Part shown: positions 20,001 through 29,254 of the stretch, piece by piece | How positions within the stretch are numbered: position 1 is the first letter of the stretch | How the letters are laid out: every line of letters begins with the position of its first letter | Source: Rhizobium sp. CB3090 | Lineage (GTDB): Bacteria > Pseudomonadota > Alphaproteobacteria > Rhizobiales > Rhizobiaceae | Direction: 5' to 3' | NCBI RefSeq assembly: GCF_029714285.1 | Contig: NZ_CP121663.1 | Coordinates: 248,001 to 312,000 of the forward strand | DNA: 64,000 nt | Program-made: the position numbers and the translations under genes | The notes under the pieces: generated by a model | Told to the model about the DNA's origin: nothing | Seen by the model: only the letters and a program-made list of their open reading frames with translations | Database searches by the model: none

Positions 20001-20474
20001 CTATGCCGCCGATGCCCGCTCGATATTGGCGAACATTTGATCGAGGTTGAGGAAGCAGACCATGCCTTGGTCGAGTGGGATAATTCCATACGAGAAGGTC
20101 GGGTCGAACTCGGTGCCGAAGTCCGGCACCGGCTGGATTTGTTCATTGCCGATCGACAGGATGTCCGAGACGCGATCGACCACCAGGCCGGTCGTGTTTT
20201 CTCCGACCTCTGCAACGACGATGGCGCTGCGGCTGGTGTGCACGGAGCTGTGCACGCCGAGCTTGGCTGCAAGATTGATGATCGGGATAACCGAGCCCCT
20301 GAGGTTCATCATGCCGAGAACATGGGGTGGCGCGTGGGGCAGCGGCGTTGCCGCTGCCCATGCCCGGATTTCCCGGATCGATGTCGTCTTGATGCAGAAC
20401 TGCTGGTCACCGAGGTGGAAGGCAATGATTTCCAGCGTTGTTGCCTGACCTTGGATTGAAGCTGCCGCCTCCAT
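20001..20474 (-). CDS. cheW: Chemotaxis coupling protein CheW
   Basis: 157 residues with the full CheW fold: LEIIAFHLGDQQFCIKTTSIREI, the conserved LPHAPPHVLGMMNLRGSVIPIINLAAKLG (about residues 45-75), AIVVAEVGENTTGLVVDRVSDIL and a C-terminal LDQGMVCFLNLDQMF. CheW links chemoreceptors to CheA at the inner membrane. The start is the ATG at 20474, which overlaps the stop of the upstream chemoreceptor gene (TGATG), so the pair is translationally coupled. No cheA, cheY, cheR or cheB is present in the window, so it must serve arrays built with proteins encoded elsewhere. Identification is firm. Confidence 0.93.
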   Translation of the reverse strand: MEAAASIQGQATTLEIIAFHLGDQQFCIKTTSIREIRAWAAATPLPHAPPHVLGMMNLRGSVIPIINLAAKLGVHSSVHTSRSAIVVAEVGENTTGLVVDRVSDILSIGNEQIQPVPDFGTEFDPTFSYGIIPLDQGMVCFLNLDQMFANIERASAA

Positions 20475-22429
20475 CAGAAGTCCTCCCATTCCTTGGTTGC
20501 TGCCGCCGTCGCCGCCTTGCCGCCGAAGGCGCGGGCGAGCTTGTTGCCGAGGGCGCGGGCGGGAGAGGCAACCGGCTTTGCCGTTTCGCGGGCGACTCGC
20601 GGGCCGGCGGCACCGTCCAACTGGAAGCCGGCGATGAGACTGCGCAGCTTCACCGCCTCCTGGGCAAGGCTAGAGGCGGCGGCGGTCGATTGTTCCACCA
20701 TGGCGGCGTTCTGCTGGGTCGTCTGATCCATCGAATTGACCGCCGTGTTGATCTCGGCAAGACCCGTCGATTGTTCTTTCGCCGAGACGGCGATGGCGTT
20801 CATGTGACTGTTGACCTGGCCGATGAAGCCGCCGATGACGTTCAGCGCTTCGCCAGTATCGCGCACCAGCTTCACGCCGCTTTCGACTTCGGCTGTCGAG
20901 GTCTGGATCAACCCCTTGATTTCCTTGGCCGCCTGCGCCGAGCGTTGAGCGAGTTCGCGGACTTCCTGGGCAACGACGGCAAAGCCCTTACCGGCTTCAC
21001 CGGCGCGCGCCGCTTCGACGCCTGCGTTGAGGGCCAGAAGATTGGTCTGGAAGGCGATCTCGTCGATGACGCCGATGATATTGGAAATCTGCTGCGAGCT
21101 TTCCTCGATGCGCCGCATTGCCTCCTCGGCATGGGAGACGACTTCGGCAGATTTCTGAGCGCTCTGGTTGGCCTGGGTGGCGACCGTGCGGGCCTCTTCG
21201 GTCAGCTTCGTCGACGAGCCGACATTGGCGACGATCTGATCGAGTGCGGCGGCGGTTTCCTCGAGCGAGGAAGCCTGCTGCTCCGTGCGCTTGGAAAGAT
21301 CCTGCGCGCCTGACGAAATCTCGCGCGTGCCGTGGTCCATCGCGTCGACACTTTCGGCGATCGTCGATAGTGCTGCGCCGAGCTGGCGGACGGATCGGTT
21401 GAAATCCTGGCGAAGCGGCTCGAAGTCCGCCGCGAAGGTCTCGTTGATCTGGAAGGCGAGATCGCCGGCGGCGAGCCGCTTCAGACCAGCTGCAAGGTTT
21501 TCGGATGCAAAGCGCAACTGTGCGGCTTCCTGCTCGGTGCGACGCTGCACCTCGGCACGCTCGGCTTCTTGAACGCTGCGGGAAGCGGCGGCTTCCTCCT
21601 CGAGGCGCGTGTTGGCGACTGCATTCTGTTGGAAGACCTTAACGGCCTCATACATGGCGCCTATTTCATCGTGGCGCATTTTGAGGTCGATATCGACATT
21701 CGTATCGCCGTCGGCAAGTCGCCGCATCACGGCGGTCATCGTCTTGATGGGCTTGGCAACCCCGAGCATCAATACGATCGCCGATACGAACAGGACGACG
21801 ATGACGCTTACGCCAATGACCAACGAGACGGTTTCGGCGCTTGAAACGGCAGCCGCCAAAGCCGTTTTCGCTTCCTCGGTAAACTGGCGAGCGTTCTTGA
21901 TAGAGGCTTCTGTTGCAGTGCGCGTGCGCTCCATGACCTGATCGATGTCCGTTTTAGCCACGACAGCCAATGCTGCATCGGTCTCCGCCTGACTCAAGGG
22001 AGCGCCGTTCTTTTTCGCGATAGCTGCGGTCAGAGCGGAGGCACGTTTCGCTATGAGGCCCTCATACTCGCGCATGCCATTGCGGATATCTTTCAAGGCA
22101 TCCGGTTTCAGAGCGATGTTGATGGGCTGCTCAAGGTCATCCCATGCCTGTTGACTGCGTGATTTGGCCTGGTTCAGCGCTGCCTCAACATCCGGAACGG
22201 ACGTGCCGGAGCTGATTTCGTTAGAGGCCGTCCGCATTTCCGCGAGAGATACGGCGGCGGCCTGAATGCCATTGAGAATCGTTTGCTCACGCGACGCGGC
22301 CGCGTTCGCGGAACTGATTTCGCTGCTGGCTATCTGCTGATTGATGAGAATAGCTGCGATCAGGACGATGCCGATACCGGATGAAATTGCAAGCTTGGTG
22401 CCGATCTTGAGGTTTGCCAAGAAGGACAT
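20474..22429 (-). CDS. Methyl-accepting chemotaxis protein (chemoreceptor coupled to cheW)
   Basis: 651 residues from the ATG at 22429 (AGGA upstream). TM1 is near residues 10-30 ([17 protein letters not shown]). A periplasmic helical sensor of about 160 residues follows, TM2 is near 185-210 ([20 protein letters not shown]), then HAMP ([18 protein letters not shown]), a long coiled coil and the signalling tip [23 protein letters not shown] block (here [19 protein letters not shown]). It ends [20 protein letters not shown]...KEWEDF, the arm plus pentapeptide also found on the other receptors here. It has the same architecture and closely related sequence as the receptor at 33603-35522, so the two look like paralogous duplicates. 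Ligand unknown. Confidence 0.92.
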   Translation of the reverse strand: MSFLANLKIGTKLAISSGIGIVLIAAILINQQIASSEISSANAAASREQTILNGIQAAAVSLAEMRTASNEISSGTSVPDVEAALNQAKSRSQQAWDDLEQPINIALKPDALKDIRNGMREYEGLIAKRASALTAAIAKKNGAPLSQAETDAALAVVAKTDIDQVMERTRTATEASIKNARQFTEEAKTALAAAVSSAETVSLVIGVSVIVVLFVSAIVLMLGVAKPIKTMTAVMRRLADGDTNVDIDLKMRHDEIGAMYEAVKVFQQNAVANTRLEEEAAASRSVQEAERAEVQRRTEQEAAQLRFASENLAAGLKRLAAGDLAFQINETFAADFEPLRQDFNRSVRQLGAALSTIAESVDAMDHGTREISSGAQDLSKRTEQQASSLEETAAALDQIVANVGSSTKLTEEARTVATQANQSAQKSAEVVSHAEEAMRRIEESSQQISNIIGVIDEIAFQTNLLALNAGVEAARAGEAGKGFAVVAQEVRELAQRSAQAAKEIKGLIQTSTAEVESGVKLVRDTGEALNVIGGFIGQVNSHMNAIAVSAKEQSTGLAEINTAVNSMDQTTQQNAAMVEQSTAAASSLAQEAVKLRSLIAGFQLDGAAGPRVARETAKPVASPARALGNKLARAFGGKAATAAATKEWEDF

Positions 22430-22558
22430 AATCAAAATTCCTTTATGTTTGAGCGCCGGCAGCCTCCCCCCTGCAGCCGGACGCGTTGAACTGTTTTTCG
22501 TTAGAGATAAAAGAGGCAGTGAGCCTTTACGCGGTTTGCACCGATCGCCCGTCTACGT

Positions 22559-22768
22559 TCATTGGATGATGCGGCATGGTGCCGGCGTGTGCTTTAGCGA
22601 TGTACAGAGCGCTTCCAGGTAGTTCGTCGCGTTGATGAGAAGCTGATGTCTTTTCGTCAATAAATGCAGAAGTTCCAGTTCCTCGGATGCCACCGGAATA
22701 TCCAGGGCATAGACATCCGGTTGCTTGCGCTTTTGGGATGGAAACGGAACAAGATTCGGCATGGGCAT
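22559..22768 (-). CDS. Small hypothetical protein upstream of a chemoreceptor
   Basis: About 69 residues beginning MPMPNLVPFPSQ and continuing as an amphipathic helical stretch (VASEELELLHLLTKRHQLLINATNYLEALC). A GGA lies 5 nt before the second ATG at 22762, so either of two starts is possible; a longer frame to 22891 is less likely. It is on the same strand as the chemoreceptor, 130 bp upstream. The N-terminal VPFP and helical body resemble the small protein at 32565-32783, also next to a chemoreceptor. No known family is recognised. Confidence 0.45.
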   Translation of the reverse strand: MPMPNLVPFPSQKRKQPDVYALDIPVASEELELLHLLTKRHQLLINATNYLEALCTSLKHTPAPCRIIQ

Positions 22769-22838
22769 TCCAGAAATGAAAACAGAGGCGCCACCGTCAT
22801 TGGGCTCTTTGGGGATTGGTGGAAAAAGCCGCCTCAAA

Positions 22839-23870
22839 TCATTTGTGCAGCGTGAGTAGGCTTTCGACCGCGACACAGGACATCGCAGCAATGGCGCCTA
22901 TGTTGGACGAATTGACGCCAACTATTAACAAAGGTTGGATTTTTGCCGGTTTGCTGTGACCATCACTCTTGCGAAGGAACTTTGCTGCGCTCTCTGGATA
23001 TCGTGATGAAAGCTGGATAAACGGGCTGGGCCAATAGCGGACGGTATTTGCGGAAGCATGCCCCGCGTCCATTCCTGCATAACTCCATTTCAATTTAAAT
23101 TCTTGCCCGAGCAAGCTGCATCCAGCCATGCGAGCCAATCGTGCATCGGGTGCGATGCTGCAGCACAGAATTTGATAGGAGAGGATATATTGTGAGCACA
23201 CATGTTGCCCGTCAGCCGACGAATCCGCGACCGGATGCGGAGCATGGTCCGCCTCGATTTGGCGATACTGGTGCCTATGCTGGGAGCTGCGAAATACCTG
23301 TTGCGCAACGACCTGGTTTCGCCCGCCCCTCTTTGCCGCATAAAGATTCTGGTCGGCGATCTCCAGAATTTCGTTGGGTAAATTGGCGGACAGGGTACCG
23401 GCGACACCTATGCTGATCGTGACGTGCAACCCGTTGCAGATAGTCGACCAGTCCCAATGTTCAACAGCAGAACGCTGCCGCTCGCAGACATCGGCCGCAC
23501 CACGCGGCGGGCCGGCCAGCAGGACGACGAACTCCTCGCCGCCAAAGCGAATTGCCTGGTCGGTAATCCGCAACTGGTTGCGCAATATGGTTCCAATGGC
23601 GCTCAGAACCTGGTCGCCGATCATGTGGGAGAAGTTGTCGTTGATCGACTTGAAATGATCGACATCCAGCATCGCGATGGAATATGGACGCTTGTCAGAT
23701 GTCAGTTCCTTAAAGCGGCTGTCGAGATATTTGCGGTTATAGAGCCCGGTCAGCGCGTCCAGATAAACGGCATTGGCGAGGATATCGGTTTCCTTCTGCA
23801 GTTTCTGATAGGAGGCCTCCAGCGTGTCGGCGCGCTGAACCTGTTCGCCGATCTGCGGCAGCTGCTCAAT
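22839..23870 (-). pseudogene. Truncated GGDEF-domain (diguanylate cyclase) gene
   Basis: From about 23870 leftward the frame encodes the end of a coiled linker (QRADTLEASYQKLQKETDILA) and a whole GGDEF domain: DALTGLYNRKYLDSRF, AMLDVDHFKSINDNFSHMIGDQVL, the active-site loop RFGGEEFVVLL and a C-terminal ISIGVAG...ADQNLYAAKRGGRNQV. The N-terminal sensor is absent: upstream of the linker the DNA becomes a dppF fragment on the opposite strand. After the domain about 130 residues to the stop at 22839 resemble no family and are probably read-through of non-coding DNA. The catalytic loop is intact, but there is no credible start or promoter, so it is treated as a deletion remnant. Confidence 0.7.
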
Positions 23871-24224
23871 CTTACCTACGTGTTCATCGCCCACGACCTG
23901 GCGGTGGTCCGGCAGGTGTCGAGCCGGGTGGCAGTCATGTATCTTGGATCGATCGTCGAGATCGGCGAGACGGATGCGCTCTATGGCGCGCCACGCCATC
24001 CCTATACGCGGGCGCTGCTTTCGGCCGTTCCGCAGCCGCACGACCGCGGCAAGCGGGAGCGCATCCTGCTGGATGCTGAGATACCGAGCCCGCTCAACCC
24101 GCCCAGGGGCTGCAAATTCTCGACCCGCTGCCCATGCGCCAAGCCGCTTTGCCACGAGGTAAGGCCGCCGCTAACTGGCGAGGCGGGCGGCCGCAGCGTC
24201 ACCTGTCACTTTCCGTTTGCGTAA
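23848..24224 (+). pseudogene. dppF/oppF C-terminal fragment (peptide ABC ATPase)
   Basis: On the plus strand the frame reads LNLFADLRQLLNLTYVFIAHDLAVVRQVSSRVAVMYLGSIVEIGE, then HPYTRALLSAVPQP and the oligopeptide ATPase C-terminal domain GCKFSTRCPCAKPLCHEVRPPL (the cysteine motif), ending at 24224. This is the last 120 or so residues of a DppF/OppF-type ATPase of about 330. The Walker A, signature and Walker B motifs are missing; only the H-loop (IAHDLAVV) remains. It abuts the truncated GGDEF gene on the opposite strand, so one rearrangement removed the 5' parts of both genes. Confidence 0.8.
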
Positions 24225-24520
24225 CGGCGGCAAGGCGCCTCGCGAGGAACAACTCGGTGATGGTGAGACCGATAGCGCAGAATATCCGTATTGCGTTATC
24301 TCATCCGTATTGCGCAGCGAAGGCGGCTCGCAAGGATGTGCTCAGCATTTTATTAAACTTCTCAAACGCTAATCGTCTTTAGCTTTTTAGCACCGGCCTT
24401 CTGATGTCGATGGCGCTGCGAGGGCTGTTGACTCCGCCCGAATGACTTGTGCGGCTTTCCTCAATGAGAATCGACCGGATGGATGACCTTCTGGTCACCG
24501 CTGCAGCCAGGAGGATATCC

Positions 24521-26704
24521 ATGAAGCTGCCTTCGTTTTCGCGCAAGGCATCCTGTGGCGCATTCATCGCAGGCCAGCCGGCTGTTCGAACAAGCCTGCG
24601 GCCGATCGATGCGGCGCAAATCGAGCAGATGGCTCCGTCGGACCAACGTCATTCCTCTTTGGAGGGATACATCAGATCCATTGGGCGGCACTATGTCGCC
24701 GCGGTCATCGTCATGACGATGCTCATTGGCGCGACCTACCAGACCGTCGAGATCGCGCTCGATCGCCATTCGCTGCAGCAGGACATCAGCTATCTCACGG
24801 GGCGCCAATTCATCCGTTTCCAACAGCTTACCAATCAGACGCGCGCCATCATGAGCGCCTCGGCCAATCCGGACATGCCGGAATATATCATCAAGCCGAT
24901 GGTCGAGGATGCTCGCAAGGCAATCGGTGACATCCGAGCCATGAGCGGACAACTGAACGAACTGCACGGTAAATTGGAACGGAATCTTCTTGAAAAGCTC
25001 AATCCGCGCGACGTCGCATCCGAAGAAATGCGCCTTGAACTCGCCGGGCGACTCGAGGATTTTCTCAAGCGGGCCGATAGGGTGGTGTCGGCAAAACTGG
25101 AAGATCGACGTCAGCGTTATTCTTTTTGGGGCCCGATCGATTTTGCCGCTTCTTCGGACAGCATGCTCATGCGCCAATTCAGTGCGTTGATCGACAGCGC
25201 ACATGATCGCAGCGACGGCAGCATAGATCATGCGCGCCTGATCAGCGCCGTGCTTCTTGGTCTGACAGCGACCGCGCTTATTCTGGCGACCTCAATTCTT
25301 TTCATGCCGCTCCTAAGAAAGCTTCGCAACGAGCACCGGCGAACGATCGATTTTGAGTCCAAGTTGACCCATCAGGCGCATACCGATGCGCTCACCAGCC
25401 TCGGCAATCGCTCGTCCTTCAATGATGCTTTGAGCGCGTTTTTCCTGTCGCTCGATCGGAGCGGCACAGGCTTTTCGATGCTGCTGGTCGACCTCGATCA
25501 TTTCAAGGGCATCAACGACAGTTTGGGGCACCCGGCGGGGGATGCGGTTCTTCGTCACGTTGCCCGCATACTTCAAGGAACCTTTCGCTCCACGGATATC
25601 GTGGCGAGACTCGGCGGCGACGAATTTGCCGTTCTGCTTCCTGGCCTTGCCGATATAGCAATGCTGGAAGCGCTCGCCGGGCGCGCAGTTGCAGCGATTG
25701 GAACGGAATTTTATTTTGACGGTCGTGGTTTACCGATCTCAGCCAGCATAGGCGGAGCGATTGCGCCCCAGCATGCGACAGAAGAGACCGCGCTCATGCG
25801 TGTGGCCGATCTCGCGCTTTATGCTGCGAAGGCCAAGCGCAATACCGTCGTGATCTTTGACGAAGCCTCGCTCGCACGGCGCCTTGAGGAGAACCAATTG
25901 GCAGCGGCTCTGGCTTTCGCCGCCGACCGTGACGAGTTCGTCGTTTACTATCAGCAGAAGGTCAATCTTCAAACTGGGGCGCATCTGGGCTTCGAAGCCT
26001 TGGTGCGCTGGAATCATCCCCGGCTTGGCATCTTGCCGCCAGGCCGCTTCTTGCCGCTCGTCGAAGGATCCCATTTGATCAGCAGTATGACGCGCTGTGT
26101 CGTCAACACAGCGGCACGTGATCTCAGGGCATGGAAGGCTGCTGGACTGCGCCCCGGATCGGTAGCCATCAACCTGCCGGAGGTCCTGCTGGTCGGTCGG
26201 GACGGCTACGATATCATTGCTGCGGCGATCAGGGCCAATGAGCTTGAATGGAGCGACTTTGCCGTCGAAGTGACAGAAGACGTTTTTCTCAATCGCGGCG
26301 CCACTCAGATATTGGAGACCATAACGCGCTTCAGGGAGCGGGGCATGTCGGTCTCGCTGGATGATTTCGGCACGGGTTTCGCATCACTTGTGCACCTGCG
26401 CGATTTTCCGTTCGATGAGCTCAAAATCGACCGCAGCTTCGTTGCCGATCTGGGCAGCGACATCCGGTCGGAGCAGATCGTGGGAGCGATGATCAATCTG
26501 GCTCGCAATCTGGGCAAACGCTGCGTTGCTGAAGGTATCGAAAGCAAGACTCAGCAGGATTTCCTGCTGCACGCAGGATGCGAGATCGGCCAAGGCTATT
26601 TGTTTGCCAAGCCTGAACCGGCCTCGGCCGCGGTCGAGCGTCTGACGGTCTCGAAGCGCGACATGCGCGTCGCATCACGACGAACGATGCGCATCGCGGG
26701 CTGA
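24521..26704 (+). CDS. Membrane GGDEF-EAL protein (c-di-GMP cyclase/phosphodiesterase)
   Basis: 727 residues. TM1 (about 60-82) and TM2 (about 240-265) flank a periplasmic helical region of about 155 residues. GGDEF follows (DALTSLGNRSSFNDAL; RLGGDEFAVLLPG, active loop near residue 365), then EAL with the key blocks FEALVRW (near 490), INLPE, VEVTED, LDDFGTGFASLVHLRDFPFDELKIDRSFV, AEGIES and GQGYLFAKP. Both active sites look conserved, so either activity is possible. AGGAGG six bases before the ATG at 24521 fixes the start; an earlier in-frame start at 24449 is rejected. A periplasmic sugar-binding protein gene follows 46 bp downstream, which suggests that it supplies the sensory input. Confidence 0.92.
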   Translation: MKLPSFSRKASCGAFIAGQPAVRTSLRPIDAAQIEQMAPSDQRHSSLEGYIRSIGRHYVAAVIVMTMLIGATYQTVEIALDRHSLQQDISYLTGRQFIRFQQLTNQTRAIMSASANPDMPEYIIKPMVEDARKAIGDIRAMSGQLNELHGKLERNLLEKLNPRDVASEEMRLELAGRLEDFLKRADRVVSAKLEDRRQRYSFWGPIDFAASSDSMLMRQFSALIDSAHDRSDGSIDHARLISAVLLGLTATALILATSILFMPLLRKLRNEHRRTIDFESKLTHQAHTDALTSLGNRSSFNDALSAFFLSLDRSGTGFSMLLVDLDHFKGINDSLGHPAGDAVLRHVARILQGTFRSTDIVARLGGDEFAVLLPGLADIAMLEALAGRAVAAIGTEFYFDGRGLPISASIGGAIAPQHATEETALMRVADLALYAAKAKRNTVVIFDEASLARRLEENQLAAALAFAADRDEFVVYYQQKVNLQTGAHLGFEALVRWNHPRLGILPPGRFLPLVEGSHLISSMTRCVVNTAARDLRAWKAAGLRPGSVAINLPEVLLVGRDGYDIIAAAIRANELEWSDFAVEVTEDVFLNRGATQILETITRFRERGMSVSLDDFGTGFASLVHLRDFPFDELKIDRSFVADLGSDIRSEQIVGAMINLARNLGKRCVAEGIESKTQQDFLLHAGCEIGQGYLFAKPEPASAAVERLTVSKRDMRVASRRTMRIAG

Positions 26705-26750
26705 CATTCAAAGAGGATTTCCGCATTCGGCGGATCGGGGAAAGTTATCG

Positions 26751-28013
26751 ATGAGGGAAGAGGGGATGAATGGAATGAAGCGGGCATTGCTTGCGGTTGC
26801 TTTGGCCGTCACCGGTCCATCGACGCCGGCGCTCGCCGGCGATGGGATGTCGGTGGATGTCGTGCATTTCTGGATATCGAAAAGCGAGTCCGCCGCGCTC
26901 GATGTGTTTCGGAAAGCCTGGGTGGCGGCCGGCAATCGATGGACCGACATGCCCGCCGCGAACAAGGTTGCCGTTCAGCGCGCCGTCAGCGACCGTATCG
27001 CCAATGGCTATCCGCCGGCGGTGATGCAGTGGAACGCCAATGACGGATCGCGGGAACTGCCGCAGATGGGGATCGTCCAGGATATAGATGACGTCGCCGA
27101 GGCGGATCACTGGCGGGATGTCATGCCTGCCACGGTCCTTGACCGGATATCCTATCAGGGAAAGGTGTATTTCGCGCCGACCAATATCCATGCGGAAAAC
27201 TGGCTATGGACAAGCAGGAAGATATTTGCCGATGCCGGCTTGAAGATGCCGACCTCCTGGGATGATATCTTCACCTTCGCCGAGAAGATTAAAGCCGCCG
27301 GGCATGTTCCGATTGCACTTGGCGGTACACGGTGGGAAGTGTCCCTCATATTCAACGACATCATCTATCACGAATTCGGACCGGAGGGATATGCACGTCT
27401 TATGAGCGGCGATGCGGCATTGGTCCAAGACCCACGTATGATCGAGGCCTTGGGAATGCTTTCGCGTTTGTCGGACTATGTTGAACCGTTCGCCAAGCGG
27501 AAAGACAAGACCTGGGCAGATGCCACGGCCGCAGTTGGCGCTGGCGAAGCCGGCATGCAGTTCATGGGAGACTGGGCAAAGGGCGAGCTTGTGGCGCGCG
27601 GCTATTTCGCCGATAAGGACTTCGACTGCTCCCTCGTTCCTGGCACCTCCATCGCCTATTTTATGGTGATCGATGCCTTCGCCTTTCCGCTGACGAATCG
27701 TGATGGCACGGCAGATGCCCAAAAAGCGTTCGCACGCATGATCCTGGATCGGGACAACCAGGTCGCCTTCAGCCGGATCAAGGGGTCTCTTCCTGTTCGC
27801 ACGGACGTCGACCCGGCCGGTCTCGACCGTTGCGGCCAGCTAGGGTTGGAGATGATCAGGGCGAAGAAGGGCGAGGTGAGCGCTCAGTCCCAGGCAATGC
27901 CGAGCCAGATGTCAGAAGGCTGGATCGGCGTGGTTGGGGATTTTTTCAATGATAAAAATATGTCTCCCAGCGAGGCGCAGAAGCGGCTTTATGATATCTT
28001 GACGCAGCATTAA
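26751..28013 (+). CDS. Periplasmic sugar-binding protein (ABC type), orphan
   Basis: About 420 residues with a signal peptide (MKRALLAVALAV...PALAGDG) and the fold of family-1 extracellular solute-binding proteins for sugars: VDVVHFWISKSESAALDVFRKAW, PPAVMQWNA, VQDIDDVAEA, GKVYFAPTNIHAENWLWTSRKIFADAGLKMPTSWDD, GGTRWEVSLIFNDIIYHEFG and GAGEAGMQFMGDWAKGEL. It resembles rhizobial glucose/mannose-binding proteins. The start may be 26751, 26766 or 26775; the last gives the most typical signal peptide. No permease or ATPase gene lies near, and the gene follows the GGDEF-EAL gene closely, so a sensory role is inferred. A transport role with components encoded elsewhere remains possible. Confidence 0.85.
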   Translation: MREEGMNGMKRALLAVALAVTGPSTPALAGDGMSVDVVHFWISKSESAALDVFRKAWVAAGNRWTDMPAANKVAVQRAVSDRIANGYPPAVMQWNANDGSRELPQMGIVQDIDDVAEADHWRDVMPATVLDRISYQGKVYFAPTNIHAENWLWTSRKIFADAGLKMPTSWDDIFTFAEKIKAAGHVPIALGGTRWEVSLIFNDIIYHEFGPEGYARLMSGDAALVQDPRMIEALGMLSRLSDYVEPFAKRKDKTWADATAAVGAGEAGMQFMGDWAKGELVARGYFADKDFDCSLVPGTSIAYFMVIDAFAFPLTNRDGTADAQKAFARMILDRDNQVAFSRIKGSLPVRTDVDPAGLDRCGQLGLEMIRAKKGEVSAQSQAMPSQMSEGWIGVVGDFFNDKNMSPSEAQKRLYDILTQH

Positions 28014-28014
28014 T

Positions 28015-28113
28015 GCATGTCGCGCAAAAGTGTGCGGCGGTTTTGCGAGAACGACATGCAAAACAAAGCGCTAAAGCGTCGGAGCGAATCTGAAAGATCG
28101 CGACGAGCTTTAG
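28015..28113. repeat. Mosaic intergenic palindromic repeat (RIME-like), copy 1
   Basis: About 99 bp right after the binding-protein stop. It has two palindromic modules: GCATGTCG...CGACATGC enclosing CGCAAAA...TTTTGCG, and CTAAAGCGTCG...CGACGAGCTTTAG, joined by an AAAACAAAG linker. The same two-module plan recurs at 32409, 52473 and 60493. It resembles the Rhizobium intergenic mosaic elements and may also terminate transcription. Confidence 0.65.
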
Positions 28114-28225
28114 GGGATGCCGCGAAGCTGAGTTCGCCAGGCCGAAATCAGCTTCGCGATATCGATCTTGTTCGTGGACGAAGGCGATTGGGAAATCCGC
28201 TTTGAAAGACAAGCGTGGAATTGCT

Positions 28226-29254
28226 TTAAGCCTTCAATGTTTGTGATGGCAGGTACCCAAAGCGCTTCTTGTATTCGGCTGCAAATCGGCCGAGATGCGA
28301 AAATCCCCATTTGGCGGCAACATCTGCAACGGTCTGTTTTGGGTCGGAAGCGAGCAAATCATTATGAGCGGCCGCCATGCGCATTTCATGCAGATAGGCC
28401 ATGGGGCTGGTATTCCTGAACTGCCTGAAGCCCTGTTGCAGGGTTCGAACGCTGACCTTTGCGGCGGCCGCAATATCGTTGAGCGATATCGGCGCAGCAA
28501 TATGCTCCTGCATGAAGTCGATGGCCCATTTGACGTGGCGTGGGGTCGGGGCCGGGGTAGGGCGTCCCAGTTCGTTCGAATAGCGATGCGGACAGTTCTC
28601 GAGAATGAGATAAGTCACGGCGTCGCAAAAAGAGGCCAGAGCCAAGGGCGACTGCCGCAGGGGGCCATCCTCGCGAAGGCCGCGATGAAGCTGCTCGACC
28701 AGATGCACCAATGCAAGCCCCGCATCCGACGTCAAATCGAAATGCGGATGGATATCGATCCTGCCGCTGATTGTCCGGTCAAGCATATGGCTCAGGTGGC
28801 CGGCGATCTTCGCCTTGTCGATGAATAGACCCAGATGATGACGCGGTCCGAACAGGCGGCCTTCGCCGGGGTCGCCTTCGAGAATGGTGCCGTGTCCAGG
28901 AGCCGACTCTATCGAGTTCCGTGGATGGTCGAAAATCGCATGTCCCTGCCTTGGCAAAAAAATGATCATCTTGTCGCTGGGCACCTCCCGCTTGACGGAA
29001 AGCGTCCCTTCGTAGGCGCAATCGGCTACGGCTACCGCCCCTGCAGAAAGAAAGTTGCAGCGGAACGAAATGGGACTGTTGTCCAGTGCGGCAACCTTGA
29101 TCGGCGATCTTGGCGTCGACAATATTTCCGAGAGTTCATCCGGATCAGTACCGCTGAACACGGTTTCCGTACCAAACGAGACACCTCCAATGCCGCCCGT
29201 CGCCGGACCTTGGATGGAACCTCCACCGGCACGGGTACGAAAATTCGACGACAT
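28226..29254 (-). CDS. AraC family transcriptional regulator
   Basis: 342 residues. The C-terminal AraC domain is clear (AIDFMQEHIAAPISLNDIAAAAKVSVRTLQQGFRQFRNTSPMAYLHEMRM; VADVAAKWGFSHLGRFAAEYKKRFGYLPS), preceded by a 220-residue ligand/cupin-like region (SDKMIIFLPRQGHAIFDHP; LFIDKAKIAGHLSHML). It is transcribed toward the binding-protein/GGDEF-EAL genes (convergent) and away from a LuxR-type gene, with 374 bp between the two starts. It shares architecture with the AraC protein at 18511-19503. Target genes are unknown; the palindrome at 29411 is a candidate site in its upstream region. Confidence 0.88.
   Translation of the reverse strand: MSSNFRTRAGGGSIQGPATGGIGGVSFGTETVFSGTDPDELSEILSTPRSPIKVAALDNSPISFRCNFLSAGAVAVADCAYEGTLSVKREVPSDKMIIFLPRQGHAIFDHPRNSIESAPGHGTILEGDPGEGRLFGPRHHLGLFIDKAKIAGHLSHMLDRTISGRIDIHPHFDLTSDAGLALVHLVEQLHRGLREDGPLRQSPLALASFCDAVTYLILENCPHRYSNELGRPTPAPTPRHVKWAIDFMQEHIAAPISLNDIAAAAKVSVRTLQQGFRQFRNTSPMAYLHEMRMAAAHNDLLASDPKQTVADVAAKWGFSHLGRFAAEYKKRFGYLPSQTLKA

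Noticed and set aside
23878..24155. N-terminal extension of the GGDEF frame up to 24155
   Set aside because: The extension is antisense to the dppF fragment, whose peptide-transporter motifs on the plus strand are clear, so it is not part of a real protein.
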